64,000 bases of DNA from Ashinkailepas kermadecensis (Eukaryota > Arthropoda > Thecostraca > Neolepadidae). A model generated the notes under the pieces. It was not told the DNA's origin. It did no database searches and saw only the letters and a list, made by a program, of their open reading frames with translations. Shown here in pieces: positions 1 to 12,239 of this stretch. The position numbers and the translations under genes were made by a program. Numbering within the stretch: position 1 is the stretch's first letter; each line of letters begins with the position of its first letter. The DNA lies in assembly GCA_034440615.1 (NCBI GenBank), contig JAOTOM010005136.1, forward strand, positions 385,001 through 449,000. Reading direction: 5' to 3'.

Positions 1-473
1 TCCAAAACGAACGCGATGGCCAATCCTGAGCGTGCTGCACGGAACGTCTTGTCCAGCGCACTTACTCGCGCCATATGCTGTTTGATTAACACGAGGGCGC
101 TCAGCAAATGTTATATTCACCCTCATCATACATTGCGCCTCTGCCACTTTGATCATGGGCACTGAATTAACCGAAAGGAGCTGGCCTGTAAGTTTGCTCC
201 AAAGTTTTGGTGGCCACTGTGTCGGATAAGACATCGATTGCTGACGGAGATTTCATGAAGGGGAGTTCGTGATCTAACGAGAGGGATGCCTATGAATGAG
301 GTCCCTTTTTCTTCGTTGACGTCGTCTGATGAGCTCCTTTTGTGAGATCACCAGTCCGCAATTGTGCTGTCGTGCCAATCCGCTCGGCAAGAGCGAATCT
401 AATATATTAGCGTTAATTAAGGCAGTTGAATTAAATGATATTGATGAAAGCGTTTGATTTATATTTATATCGC
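1..473. other. unique AT-leaning non-coding DNA
   Basis: No recognisable gene, repeat or RNA. Open frames here are short and have no family features. The last 60 bases are AT-rich and lead into a tRNA-like SINE head. Confidence 0.5.
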
Positions 474-700
474 TAGCCGCACCGGTAGCGCAGTTGGTTA
501 GAGCGCTGGCCTGCTCTGGTCTCCCCTGTCCTGGCGACACAGGGTTCGAGTCGCTTCGCGCGCTCGCATTTAGCCCCCGGCTGGGAGGGTCAGTTGGCAG
601 CTGGCCCAACAAGGCCGGGGACGAGCTACCGGGCGGCCGTGTCGGTGCATTGACGGCACGTTAAACTTTCGGTCAAAATTCTGCCGTTGAACTGGAATTC
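474..700 (+). mobile_element. tRNA-derived SINE-like element (head and body)
   Basis: A pol III A box (TAGCGCAGTTGG, 486-497) and a B box (GGTTCGAGTC, 543-552) lie about 45 bases apart, as in a tRNA. The D stem is perfect (GCGC 488-491 with GCGC 503-506). The anticodon stem is weak and the T stem does not pair, so this is not a working tRNA. A GC-rich body follows to about 660. This layout (tRNA head plus unrelated body) is that of a SINE. The 3' end and any target duplication could not be fixed. Confidence 0.5.
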
Positions 701-1849
701 ATGGATCGGGTGGTGGGTCCAGGGTTCACGCAACAAGCTCTGCTTAGCAATAGGACCCTGGTTTATAAAGCCACCCCAGCAAGAACTCGGATTAATTTTC
801 TTTTCTGTTTAATTATCGAAGCATTGGAAATGGATTTCACTACATTCCTCCCAGCTCTATTTCGTAACCGCGCCAACATGTTTTTACATTGAATGGTGCT
901 CCTCCGGAGCTTTTCTCTGCATAAATCCATCACGATCTGGACCAAAGGAGGAAGTTCGAAATATTGAATTTGTGTCATATAACATAAGACCAGGCAAGAA
1001 GCTCATTGGCAGTGCACCCAGATCTGGTTCGAAGAGTTGCAGGATCGGTTCCATCAAATGCGAAATCCGATTGGACACATTGGTACCCCTGGAACTGTTC
1101 TCCAGGTGCCACCTTTTTCTTATCAATTTTTACTCTCAGCAACTGGATGACACATGTAGTGCATACACTAGCATGTTAGCACATAAATATACTTTATACA
1201 CTAGCAATAGCACGCAAATGCTGGCTAACATTTCACCTTACTTGCATCGGCAGCAAAACATTTGATGGGGAGCGGTTCCTGTCGGTGAATAAAACATTGT
1301 AGCCTTTCATTAATGTTTGCAACATTTGTAAATACTATGAAGATGCAGTCATGAATCGATCCATTAACACTTCCACAAAACCGTCATTGGCTGCCATAAT
1401 TGCACGGCTTAGAGTTCGGTCTTCCATTACAATGACAAAATGGCTTCGTACTTACGTCAGTGAGCTTACTCTGTTACGTGGTTGAACTGGTTGAAACGTT
1501 GGGTAAAACCAGTTGGATAAAGCCGGGTTTAAAATATAACATAGATCGATGGCTGTGTCTACACCATCAGTTAAATCTAATCCAGTGAACTATTTCCATT
1601 AAGATGACCAAATTCCTGATCGCGATCCTCCTGGACCATCTCTACTGCAGCTCCGTTACTTACATCATATTTATTCGGCTATGCACAAGATTGTTGTCGA
1701 TCCGCCAGCGACGACGAGCAGCCTAGCCCCCCGCCCCCAACCACCCCCGACCCAGATCGCGGAGGCGATAGTTCACTTCCGGCTACCTCGCCTTCTCGCC
1801 GCCAATTTGTGATTGTAGCCGAGTTTGGCGCGCGGTGATCAGAAAAGTT
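701..1849. other. non-coding DNA, nothing recognised
   Basis: AT-rich sequence with short frames on both strands. No homology, splice structure or repeat was recognised. Confidence 0.5.
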
Positions 1850-2558
1850 TGCAGACGGTCGTTGGTCGGGTGGAGCGTAGCGCAGCAGCAGGACAAATAC
1901 GGGCTGCGTATGCTCGGACGGTGGACCAATCAGGTCAGGTGGAGCGTGGTGCAGCAGCAGGACAAACACGGGCTGCGTATGTTCGGACGGTGGGCCGATC
2001 AGGTCAGGTGGAGCGTGGTGCAGCAGCAGGACAAACACGGGCTGCGTATGCTCGGACGGTGGGCCGATCAGGTCAGGTGGAGCGTGGTGCAGCAGCAGGA
2101 CAAACACGGGCTGCGTATGTTCGGACGGTGGACCAATCAGGTCAGGTGGAGCGTGGTGCAGCAGCAGGACAAACACGGGCTGCGTATGTTCGGACGGTGG
2201 ACCAATCAGGTCAGGTGGAGCGTGGTGCAGCAGCAGGACAAACACGGGCTGCGTATGCTCGGACGGTGGACCAATCAGGTCAGGTGGAGCGTGGTGCAGC
2301 AGCAGGACAAACACGGGCTGCGGATGTTCGGACGGTGGGCCGATCAGGTCAGGTGGAGCGTGGTGCAGCAGCAGGACAAACACGGGCTACGTATGCTCGG
2401 ACGGTGGGCCGATCAGGTCAGGTGGAGCGTAGCGCAGCAGCAGGACAAATACGGGCTGCGTATGCTCGGACGGTGGACCAATCAGGTCAGGTGGAGCGTG
2501 GTGCAGCAGCAGGACAAACACGGGCTGCGTATGTTCGGCCGGTGGGTCGGTCAGGTCG
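1850..2558. repeat. minisatellite, 69-bp unit, about 10 copies
   Basis: The core TGGAGCGTGGTGCAGCAGCA recurs every 69 bp from 1871 on. Units differ by single substitutions (for example GGGCCGATCAG against GGACCAATCAG). 69 is divisible by three and the unit lacks stops in at least three frames, which explains the long open frames on both strands. These frames are by-products. Confidence 0.95.
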
Positions 2559-2959
2559 GCTTGCATGATTCACATGCTGACAATTGTAGAGGCCGGCGGG
2601 TCTACTTCAATCCGTGGCTGTGAGCTGTATCGTTTTCGTCTTGTGAATTATTTCCACATCGGCTCTATTTTGATGATACTAAATATGACCATTGGTCCTA
2701 CGTCTACGGCCTATCTACTATCTACGGTCCAGATTGCGATTCTGAGAGTTTTGGTTTCTACGTCAAAGAAGTCCTGGTTCGGTACTTTTTGAGATCACGG
2801 AGAAAGTTCATATACAACGCACTTTTATATTTTGAGTGGTAGCAATTAGCTAACCAAATCTGTATATCATTTGAATAATAAAAATCTGCTCAATGCAATA
2901 CAAATAGGTGTGGGCTTGTCAAATCAACATTTAACCTCATGACATCGTGACGTTTCATT
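2559..2959. other. non-coding spacer, nothing recognised
   Basis: Unique AT-rich sequence between the 69-bp array and the palindrome cluster. Confidence 0.5.
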
Positions 2960-2980
2960 GACGTCGTCACTGACGACGTC
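2960..2980. repeat. perfect palindrome, 10-bp arms, 1-nt centre
   Basis: GACGTCGTCA (2960-2969) is followed by one C and its exact reverse complement (2971-2980). Each arm carries a GACGTC core, close to a CRE site. It lies three bases before a second, larger hairpin. Confidence 0.9.
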
Positions 2981-2983
2981 TTT

Positions 2984-3026
2984 AATATAACTTTTTCAAA
3001 AGGTGCCCTTTTGAAAAAGTTATATT
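2984..3026. repeat. perfect hairpin, 20-bp arms, 3-nt loop
   Basis: The left arm 2984-3003 (begins AATATAAC, ends AAAAGG) and right arm 3007-3026 are exact reverse complements, with loop TGC. A weaker inverted repeat (ATCATC/GATGAT) follows at about 3039-3060. No transposon ends were recognised around it. Confidence 0.95.
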
Positions 3027-3060
3027 TTGATATTTATCATCTTTTTAGGTGATGATTTTA

Positions 3061-4870
3061 GGTGATCAATCAGTGAATGATGAATTAATTGCCTCTCAGA
3101 TGACGCGACCTGCCAGTTTAAGTTGAAACTTAAAATGTGCACTACAGAAGGTATTCGATATGGGAGAGTTTGGGAGCACTTTGTTCAGAGAAAAGAACAA
3201 AGCCATAAACCTGTCATGTAAGGTCACATAAGTCACAATTCGATAACTTGTTTGTCTTTAACGATATCACGGCTTACGGTGCCTTGTAAGATTTGGTCAC
3301 GGTCTGGTCTTGTCGTGTCACTGGGGCCTGCTGACGAGTGGACCACGAGTTATCGTCCCTCTGTCGTCATCATTATATGCAGAGGTCGAGATTATGTACC
3401 CACTTTCTCCACCTAAGGTGATGTGGTTCTAAACTGACTCTCAGAGCAAAATTCCTCAATTGTAAAATACACACGTTTCCGGAACTAGATCTAAATAATT
3501 GATGAAGCGGATTATGAAGAAAATCCCCACCTTTCTATTATTTCCAAGAAAAGAAAAGAATACTGTTCATTTTCCATATGTATATTATGTTATAATTTTA
3601 CAATTTTATATGATTATTAGGTTCAACTTTTTGTGAAACAAGTTTTTTTAGTCTTTTCTGAAGGGAACATATAAAGCTTGGTTATATGTTGGTGGAAGCC
3701 GCCGCAGCCACGCACGTCTCTGAACAGAAATTGAACAGGAAAGTGGTAAATGTTACGAGTCCGACGACATTAGTACGTTGCACCCAGTCAGGGGGATGCT
3801 AAAACCGCTCGACATGTAAAAGACACGAAATGTACAATAGAAAAGCTTCTAGCTACTTAAAGTTATTTCTTGGCAGTCATCGTGAATTGTGCACTGCTTT
3901 TCATGAAGGAAATAACAGCCCTGTCACCAGGTTTTTAATTTTGCGGATCTGAGGCCTCTCTATTGCATGCTGGCCGATGGCGGGGCACTCGTAGCTTCTG
4001 CGCGTGATCGTTACACGCTGATTGACGTCGTGTTTCCGATCGACGAGCATGCTTCTACGCCTAGTGATGCAGCATCGAAGCTGACGCGTTACCACGTTAT
4101 CGCCCAGGCGCAATCGCAGTACGTTAAGTAGCTGTATCTCTGACAGTGAGGCGGTCGTGGTGAGTGCTTTTTCAAATCGTTTTCATTAATCCAGGATGCT
4201 ATTCAACGTTTTCGTTGGAGTAACTCACAATGCACTGTTCATCCTCTAACGCTATGCATCAGCGATGCATACAAGAGCTTTCGCTTGGTGTTACTCCCAA
4301 ACACAAAACACGGCCGCAGTGGCAGCGTTCCAGTCTGTGTTGATTTCTTGCATACGACAGATGCATTCAGAACAAGACAGAGTCCACTTCTTCTCCGATG
4401 GTTGAGCTGAAAAATATAAAACGAACCACAACATTGGAAATATTTGTAGCCACCAGACAGATTGGAGTATGAGATGTGAGTGTGTTTTGTTTCTGCAACC
4501 GCACACGACAAAAATGCATGCGATGACATGGGCGGGTCGGCTAAGCGAGCAGTATATCGTGTCAGCCTCCAACGGCCATTCGATGGGTAAACCCTCAGCA
4601 CTCCTTGAAAACTGTGAGTCGTGTATCAGCACTAAGATTAGGTTTTTCTTTGTCTCAAAGTCTGAAATGTGCAGTGTGGGCGTTAAACCTGCACCTCGGT
4701 TACGGGAATCACATCTCTTGAAGAGCATAGAGACTTCAATGCTATATCGTGAGCTCGAAAGAGGGGATAATAGTGGAGACAATGATATCTCTACGGACGT
4801 CGACCACTGTGTTCACCGCGTCCGTAACTGACAGGCGTGGCCCTGCCTCGAATAGTGCTGTGTTGGACCA
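3061..4870. other. non-coding DNA, nothing recognised
   Basis: Mostly AT-rich. The frames around 4239-4831 overlap on both strands and carry no family motif, so they were not called. Confidence 0.45.
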
Positions 4871-4924
4871 TGGAGGATTATGCACATGATGCACATATGG
4901 AGGATTATGCACATGATGCACATA
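4871..4924. repeat. 27-bp tandem duplication
   Basis: Two identical 27-bp copies (4871-4897 and 4898-4924) starting TGGAGGATTATGCACATGAT. Confidence 0.9.
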
Positions 4925-5071
4925 TGCACCTGCTATGCTCATGATACGCTTTCAGTTAAATCTGCTCGTAACCGAAATGCGTTGTTTGATATCAATTGAT
5001 TTCGAAATGAAAGTATTCCAAAAGGATTTCATAGAATGCGAACGGAGTTCTTCAGTGAACGCAAATTTTCA

Positions 5072-5520
5072 TTTCAAGGTTTGGTCAGCGTACATACCTA
5101 TGTGACCTCTGCGACCTCCCATTACTGGATTTGGCACTGTCGTGCTCTCGGAACAAGCTGTTTTCAATGACACCCATACCTTCCACACCAAATACCTACA
5201 GTAATGCACATATAACCTTCATTTGAAGTCAGGTCACTGACCCATGTGTGACCTATGTGATCTCTAATGCACTTGCAAGTGTGACTATCTTGGTCGATGA
5301 GATGAGTGCTTTAAAATGTGACTCGTTTTGGTCATGTTCTGCAATGCACAAAATACACGCTTTCGAGGTGAGGTCACTAATCCAGGTATGATCTCACTGG
5401 CCTCTGGTGTACTTAGTAATATCATTATCGTGTTCTATAAGCGAACAGCTTTGAAAGAACATCCATATCGGCGATGTGCATAGTCACGCACATTAGCACT
5501 GTCTGGATGTCTGGTCAGGC
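5072..5520. repeat. degenerate tandem repeat, about 140-150 bp, three copies
   Basis: Three diverged copies begin at about 5072 (TTTCAAGGT), 5222 (TTTGAAGTC) and 5361 (TTTCGAGGT). Each has AGGTCA-like and GTGACCT-like words followed by a similar tail. A further partial copy may start near 5522. Divergence is high, so the boundaries are approximate. Confidence 0.55.
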
Positions 5521-6980
5521 TCTGACATTTCACTTCAGTGACCCATTATGAGGTCAGCTTTACAAAAAATATATTGACGCCATCAGCTAGAAAATTGATG
5601 GGGTGAAATTCGGTGAAGGAAGAAAGCACATCAAAATAAGACTTTTTTTCAAAAAGTCATCAGGTCAACAAAAGGTCATGAGTTAACATGGATTAAAGTT
5701 GACCTCAGCAAATCACAACTATTTGTATTGCATTGTATAGATCACCTCTTTTAAGTGATGCATAGGCTTGGTACGCTAATCGATACCATTCAACATATTT
5801 TAGCAAAATATTTTTATAAATGCACTTTCTCCGTGTACTGAAAGTTTCGATGACCACTCATGACCCTTGAGACCTAGAAGACTGAAAATCTCAAAATTGT
5901 AATGCAGGCCATCTATAACTAAAGGACCAATTTTATTCAAAATCGGTGTGGGTGTGGTGAGCATGCCTTGGTGATTTGTCCTGGAATCGCCCATCTACCT
6001 GAGTGGTCAACGTCGTAATTTTCCATTAACTTCATTCTACCAGTACATCGTACTGCATGTTAGCTTAAATTTATTTGTATCCATTACCCTAGTATAACGG
6101 TAGCTGCTATCTGTGTGGCGTTAAGTCAATGTATTTATTGACTGTGACCAGCCAGCGAACATACAATATATTCAATATCTAGTCATCATAAAACAAATTT
6201 CAGATTCAATTAATCATGTTCAGGTAGGTGCCAGTTTTGAAGCTATTTGTGTTTCGAATTTGTCCATGCAGGGCAGCACAGTGGTCGAATTTTGGAGTGA
6301 GACTCAGTATGTCTGTGCACCCCAACAGGGGCGGTCCCGTTGGGGTGATTTTGTAGCTTCGTATCTAATGAACGGTGCATGACGTGCGATAACGGGCTGG
6401 AAGCGTTACGATAAGAGCACGTCATTGTATTGCCCTTATCTGGCGACCCAGATGATGTATCCCTTCTGTGCATGACCGAATTATACATGGTAATCGTGGT
6501 TTACGAGTGCTCGCCAAATAGATGCAGATGAGACGCCGTAAATTTTCATTGTAGACAGTGCAATGTAACGAAGCCAAGAACAGCAAACTGCTGGCAATTG
6601 GCTGAATAATGATGGCACATAGAAAAAGCTTCCTGTAGGTATGCAGACCTGCATATTCATGCCCAACACATTATATCTTCCCGTCTTTGGCTCAGCGCTC
6701 GAATCTTATCCAAGGGCTTATCCAGGATGTGCTCAAGAGACGACACATTTTTGATGCTCTCTTATAATTATAAAACTCCTCGGATTGAAGTTGCTATGCT
6801 ATCATGGCCACACAATACAACTTAGAAAGATGTTGGCGAGTCCACACACCAATTCCCTTCCAACAGCCCCTGAGACGTGTCTATGAGAGCTTTTGCGCTC
6901 TCCAGTGTTAGTCAGCGATATTATCACGATCCTAATTATTCTACCTGACTATGCCAGTGATTATTAATAAAACCATTGCG
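5521..6980. other. non-coding DNA with one small hairpin
   Basis: Holds a perfect 8-bp-arm hairpin at 5640-5658 (GACTTTTT, loop TTC, AAAAAGTC). A few bases later are two AGGTCA words spaced by 5 (5662-5667 and 5673-5678). No gene was recognised. Confidence 0.45.
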
Positions 6981-9900
6981 GGGGTGGAAATCTTTCCAGT
7001 TTCTGGGTGGGGGAGGGTTCCAGGTCCAGCGCTAGTAAGAACCAGGGTTGGGAAGTCAGAGTACTCACCTGTCTATTGTCCCCCAGCAAAATAAATCCTC
7101 AGATTCTGACCATTTCGTTAATAAGTCTGGAAATGTTAATAATTTTTCAACATTCGACTTCCTTTCAAGAATCTGATACAATTGTGTGCAACGCGCTACA
7201 TCCGAACGTCTGGAAGGGTCCACCACCCGCATCCCCTTTTCCCTTCCTGACAAAGGCAGATTCAGGCATGAATTGGGAAACAGCACAGCCTGTAACGTTC
7301 GGCCACCAGCCCACAAGTTAAATATTATTTTGCTTAGTTCAGTTTGCTTGCTGATTTACGAATTTGTGCCAAGATGTTTGGATATTCACACATAATAGAT
7401 GTGAGAAGTGGCATAGTGATACATTTAACAAGGAAGGTCACACAAGGAATTAAAACAAGGACATAAATGCCTGCAATCCTGGTTGCGTTGTCACGAAATC
7501 TTCATAGGTACATCCGTGAAGAACTGCGCTAATATCAAGATACAAACTGTGCAATCAGCCCAAGCTTTGACAAGAAGCACCAGGAATCGGAACATCCATG
7601 CCAAGCGGGACAGTCGGTCACCGAATCTACTGCATAAGAAAAACTTTACAAAAAGCACTAGGCAATGCTAGTAAATAAAGCTCGCAGCTGGCACAATTTA
7701 TTAAATATACGGGAAAGTCCAAACAGAAAATATCTTACATTTACCTAAGCGGCACAATGTATGCATACGCTTCTGGCATGTTTCGTGGGTGCTTGAAACT
7801 TTTTAACAGACATTGATACAAAACAACAACAAAATTGTTGTGAAAAATAATTTACTGCAGATAAGTTATTCACTCTGGTGAAATAGTACTGCTGAAGTCG
7901 ACGATTTTCAAATATAAAAACAGCATGTTCGCAGTGTCCTTTGCAAAATACAAAGTTACCATTATGTAACAGGAGCACTTTGCATGTTATGGCATGGTAA
8001 TTACGTCACAAAAAGGACAGTGCACTGATTGGAGGGAACCACTTTAAGGCATTAGGCAATCTAATAATGTTGAATATTTGCGAAAATGACAAGTATCAGC
8101 AACATAGAACTCTACATGATTGTTTGAATTGAAACTCTATCTGATCTATCTACGGTCTTTGCAATAGCTGAGTGCACGCTGCCGCACACAATTTGCTTTG
8201 ATCAGCAACTGATATCGAGCACACCCAATGTTTAATATGTAAAACTATATCTATGATGGTTTGTGTTGATGTAGCAGGTGCTAACCATCCAACATATTCA
8301 GCATTTTGCACCTCAGAAGATCGTACAGGTAGATGATGCGATCCCACCTCGCAATTCCAAATCAAGTGTATCAGAGAAATGGAACATAAAAACAGATACT
8401 AAGCTGTCATAAGATTATGCGATTTAAACCAACTCCGGTTTTGTCAGGTTAATGACTGACCCTCTATGGTAAACTAAAGGGCAATTTTGTGGATCAAAAT
8501 ACCTGGACTTTTGTTTTTTTCTGCACATCTAGAATGTATTTGTTTTTGGTACTAGGTGAGTTAATATAAAAAAAAACTTTGTGGCATATATCGATGCCAA
8601 GTGCTTTATGTTCCAAGAATCAGGGGTATGTGAACGATAGCCATTAGCAGTTCAGGCGCTCCTAATTCCAAATAATCAATAAATCAATCAATCGAGGATG
8701 TCGGAGCGATTTTCAGGCGGAAAATCACCTTATCCTTTCACAATTGTCAAGTTGGACATGCAAGTAAAAATGATTTAATGCCACCCGTGAAGATGTTCTT
8801 TGCAAGAAGCCTGTCAAAGCTGGCTGCCTCCGCTTCCTGTTGATGTTTCTAGCTCAGCGGGAAAATCCACTTCAAGGAGATATCTACATCAAACCACAAT
8901 AGGAAAAAGTGAAGGTAGACCAGCGGTACAGCACTGACTTCTCACCCGGCGCAGACACGCTTAGACATGACCAGTGTTTAAAGTATCTTGGACGTGGCTT
9001 ATGACCGTACTCCACCATCCGTGTTTTCCGTAACCACGTCCGTTTTGTCCCTGAAATGCGGTACTGAATAACGTTCAATACACGCGAAAAGCATTACGTC
9101 GCATCCACGACAGCGTTATGGAGAAAACTAAAACACGTCACTTAGAAATCGAGAAAGACGTCCTGGAATTACGGACATTACGGATATCACGGGACAACGG
9201 AACAAAACTTCACGGCGAAAACGGGAAACAATGAAAAAAACTGCCGTGATTTCTGGTTAAATCACGGATGGTAGAGCCTGAACTTTAGGAAACGTAGCGC
9301 ACGTCTCTGCGGTTAGCGCTAGATTTGATTTGACCAGAGTTCGCAACTGAAGACTACTAGCAGTTAGCCTTAGCCTAGAATAATAAGGAAGACAAATTTC
9401 TCTCCTAGGTCATTGGCATGGATGACCCAATTCAGTTTTCATTTGCCATTATTTGTGATAGGTTTATACGATAGGTTTATACTCGTATATACGACGATAC
9501 CTTAGCTGGTCTTAGACAGCACGCTACCTCTAGAAAGATTCCATGATTGCCAAATTGAAATTTGCCTATTAAGATTGAAGGTATAAGTACGGCATGACTA
9601 CTTTTTACAACCTGTGAGAAAAATGATGCTTCAGCAGTTCGGAGTGATACATAGGTACTGTGCACGGTCAGGTGAAATGGAGGACCCGAAATGTTTAGCA
9701 TATTACAATGCCATCAACATTCCTAACTTATGCTTATGGTTTCATTCTGTTGTGCATGATCATGGTTTAAGCTTAAAAAAATAAGTGTGAAATGTTTTGT
9801 GTTAATATTGCAACGTAAATTGGAACCGAATTACACTGGATATATTAATATTACGTTAATTCCCAATATCTTAATTATGTTCTATTTTATGTTGTAATAT

Positions 9901-10270
9901 GAGCATAAGTTTATTTGCCGCTGTTTTCTTACTTATAGTCATGCCCAGCAAAGCGTTGCACCTCCGCAAACATGATTCAAAGCTATTAAGCACCTATCTA
10001 CTATCTGCATTGCATTGTTATCGCAACGTTCTTCATAAAACATTTTACACTTCACCGATTTCTTGGAACCACTCTGAGTCCCCTCGAATCCCCGATCCCA
10101 GGGAAGATTCTGACCCCTCCTCCAACCCACGGGCTCTCCACCTCGGAATAATTCGGCCTTGAAGCACATCACCAGATGTGCATATGTCGCGATTTTGTGA
10201 GTGTGTGATTGATGTACGTACATTTCTCTCCGCCAGTCTTGTGCTATTGACGAGCTTACCAAGGAGATTG
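6981..10270. other. long AT-rich non-coding stretch
   Basis: No gene, RNA or repeat family recognised over 3.3 kb. A frame at 9899-10162 opens with a hydrophobic stretch but runs into low-complexity sequence and has no family features. Confidence 0.45.
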
Positions 10271-10603
10271 TGGAGGTCACCAGCGACCATGAGTTCCAAT
10301 GTCATTGTGGAGGTCACCAGCGACCATAGGTTTCAATGCCACTGTGGAGGCTACCAGCGACCATGAGTTCCAATGTCATTGCGGAGGTCACCAGCTACCA
10401 TGAATTCCAATGTCACTGTGGAGGTCACCAGCTGCCATGAGTTACAATGCCATTGTGGAGGTCACCAGCGACCATGAGTTCCAATGCCACTGTGGAGGTC
10501 ACCAGCTACCATGAGTTTCAATGTTACTGTGGAGGTCACCAGCTACCATGAGCTCCAATGTCACTGTGGAGGTCCCCTGCTACCATGAATTCCAATGCCA
10601 CCT
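10271..10603. repeat. minisatellite, 37-bp unit, nine copies
   Basis: TGGAGGTCACCAGC recurs at 10271, 10308, 10345, 10382, 10419, 10456, 10493, 10530 and 10567, exactly 37 bp apart with point variation. Confidence 0.95.
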
Positions 10604-10679
10604 CTCTTGCAATGCCACTTCACGCGTTATTTATCTAAGCTCAAGATTGAATAACAATGTGCATGTTCACTAAGCAGGA

Positions 10680-10895
10680 TACGGCATTCAGGCAAAGAAC
10701 TCACTTGGGCACTTAGGAGGGCACTAAAGAGACTAAGGCACTGAGCAGGGTGCTAAGGAGGGCAGGTCATTAAAGGGTGTAAGGCACTAATATGTGCATA
10801 GCATTCAGGAGGGCAAGACATTAGTTTGGAAGGCAAGGCACTAAATAGGGCAGGACACTAAAGAGAGTAGAACACTAAGAAACGTAGGCACTCAG
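10680..10895. repeat. degenerate simple tandem motif (GGCACTAA-like)
   Basis: GGCACTAA, GACACTAA and GGGCA words recur irregularly about every 17-24 bases. The array is too diverged for a clean period. Confidence 0.5.
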
Positions 10896-11160
10896 TGTTT
10901 GTTTATTGTCCATAATCATCACCAGCATTTTCTGCCCTTTGCAGGAGAAGTCGTGACCTAAAAGGAATGCATGGCCTCCACCTTTCGTAAATGCAAAAAT
11001 ACACCAGGTTCTTTGGCATACGCTGTCCCTCCGAATATTCTCCCTTAGCAGGTTGCCCCAGCTCAAACTGACCTTCCTTTGTCCTGTTCGAAGAAGGGGA
11101 ACATAAACACCGAAGAATTTCGCATGCTGGCGTTATAAGCAAAATACACCAGTACCGTGA
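10896..11160. other. non-coding spacer
   Basis: Unique sequence, nothing recognised, before the LINE relic. Confidence 0.4.
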
Positions 11161-11164
11161 GTTC

Positions 11165-12000
11165 TCTCACATCTGCATAGACGGCTCCATGCGCCGTCGT
11201 TTGGAATGGGATGCGCATGCGTCGGTCGATGCGGTATTGGCTACTTCTGTTTACCGAAGTAGGCGTCGAATTTAACTCTCGAACTATATGCCATATTGCA
11301 AGCTCGTTTTATATCCAGAATGACCAGTCCACAAATCACGTGGTTTTCATTGACTCCTTGAGCAGTCTTTGGGTAATGAAGTCTTTCAACCCGGATAACA
11401 GGCTTGTCCACAGGATTCTACGCGTCATCAAATCCATAACTGGTATCGACAAAAATATCGTATTCTACTAGATCCCCAGCCATGTTGGACTTGTTGGAAA
11501 TGAAGCCGCCGATATAACCCCTAAGCATGCTATCAGCAATGGCCGTGAAGTTCGCCTACCTCTTCCTCCAAGAGATCTATACCACTCCATATTATCACAT
11601 ATAGGTCCGAGTGGCAACGAGTCTGGGACTCCAAACCTAGTAAGCTGAGGGTAATAAGGCCGATACTAGGAAAGTGACAGTCCGCCCACTGGACCTCGCG
11701 ACGAGAGGATGCAACACTGCCGATTGATAGTAGGGCATGCATTCGCGACACACAGGCATACTGGCCGGCGATGACCGACCTTTATGTCCACGCTCTTCGG
11801 ACCCGGTTACCGTGTATCATAATTGAGTAGGTTGTGTATTGTTGGAACCTCTACGACGCCAGGTTTTAGGACGGATAAACGCCGACACTTTGCGTATGCT
11901 ACTAAGGAATGACCGGAGTCGTATGGTCTGGGGACATTTTTACTTTCCTTCGACAAACACGTTTTGATGTTGTACATCGTCGCCCTTGAGGATTCTTAAT
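11165..12000 (+). pseudogene. decayed LINE: RNase H and C-terminal region
   Basis: Reading across frames gives RNase H landmarks in order. First comes an IDGSM-like block near 11177 (usual YTDGS), then ELYAI near 11282 and a FIDSLSSLWVM block near 11345. Next is IPSHVGLVGNEAAD near 11475, preceded by a TAG where the family has Trp. Downstream are KLRVIRPILGK and RRED near 11640-11710, then a GHAF.THRH block and a VLLEPLRR-like block. These match the linker and zinc region that follow RNase H in I/Jockey-type LINEs. Several frameshifts and at least two stops show it is dead. The upstream reverse transcriptase is missing, so this is a 5'-truncated insertion. It is a different, older element from the LINE at 27.6-33.4 kb. 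Confidence 0.8.
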
Positions 12001-12239
12001 TGCTGACTACTGCAGAAGCACGGTAGATTGTCTATAAACACAGTTATGGACTCAAAATGACATTGGCAGTCGACGCACCCCTAAACTCTAATCCAATCCA
12101 TCCAAAGGTAAAATTTCTTGTTTGATCTGGTTAATGTTTGGTTGCCAGGGAGGGCTGGCCCCTGATCTCCCCCTTGGCCGCGCCTCTGTTCCTCACAACA
12201 ATCGCCATTTTAATATTTCAGGGGACCTTGTTCGTCCAT
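12001..12239. other. spacer with a hAT-like terminus
   Basis: The segment at about 12160-12190 ends CCCCTTGGCCGCGCCTCTG. Its reverse complement starts CAGAGGCGCGGCCAAGG, which resembles a hAT-type transposon end. The partner end was not found. Confidence 0.4.

Noticed and set aside
474..560. Functional tRNA gene
   Set aside because: A and B boxes and the D stem are good, but the anticodon and T stems do not pair properly; a SINE head fits better.
5662..5678. Direct repeat of AGGTCA with 5-bp spacing (nuclear receptor site)
   Set aside because: Two 6-mers can occur by chance in this AT/GTCA-rich area; no further support.
6274..6289. 16-bp word shared with about 21509 (GTGGTCGAATTTTGGA)
   Set aside because: A single 16-mer match is expected about once by chance in 64 kb, and the similarity does not extend.
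9899..10162. Small secreted protein frame
   Set aside because: Hydrophobic start only; the rest is low complexity, with no splice site or family.
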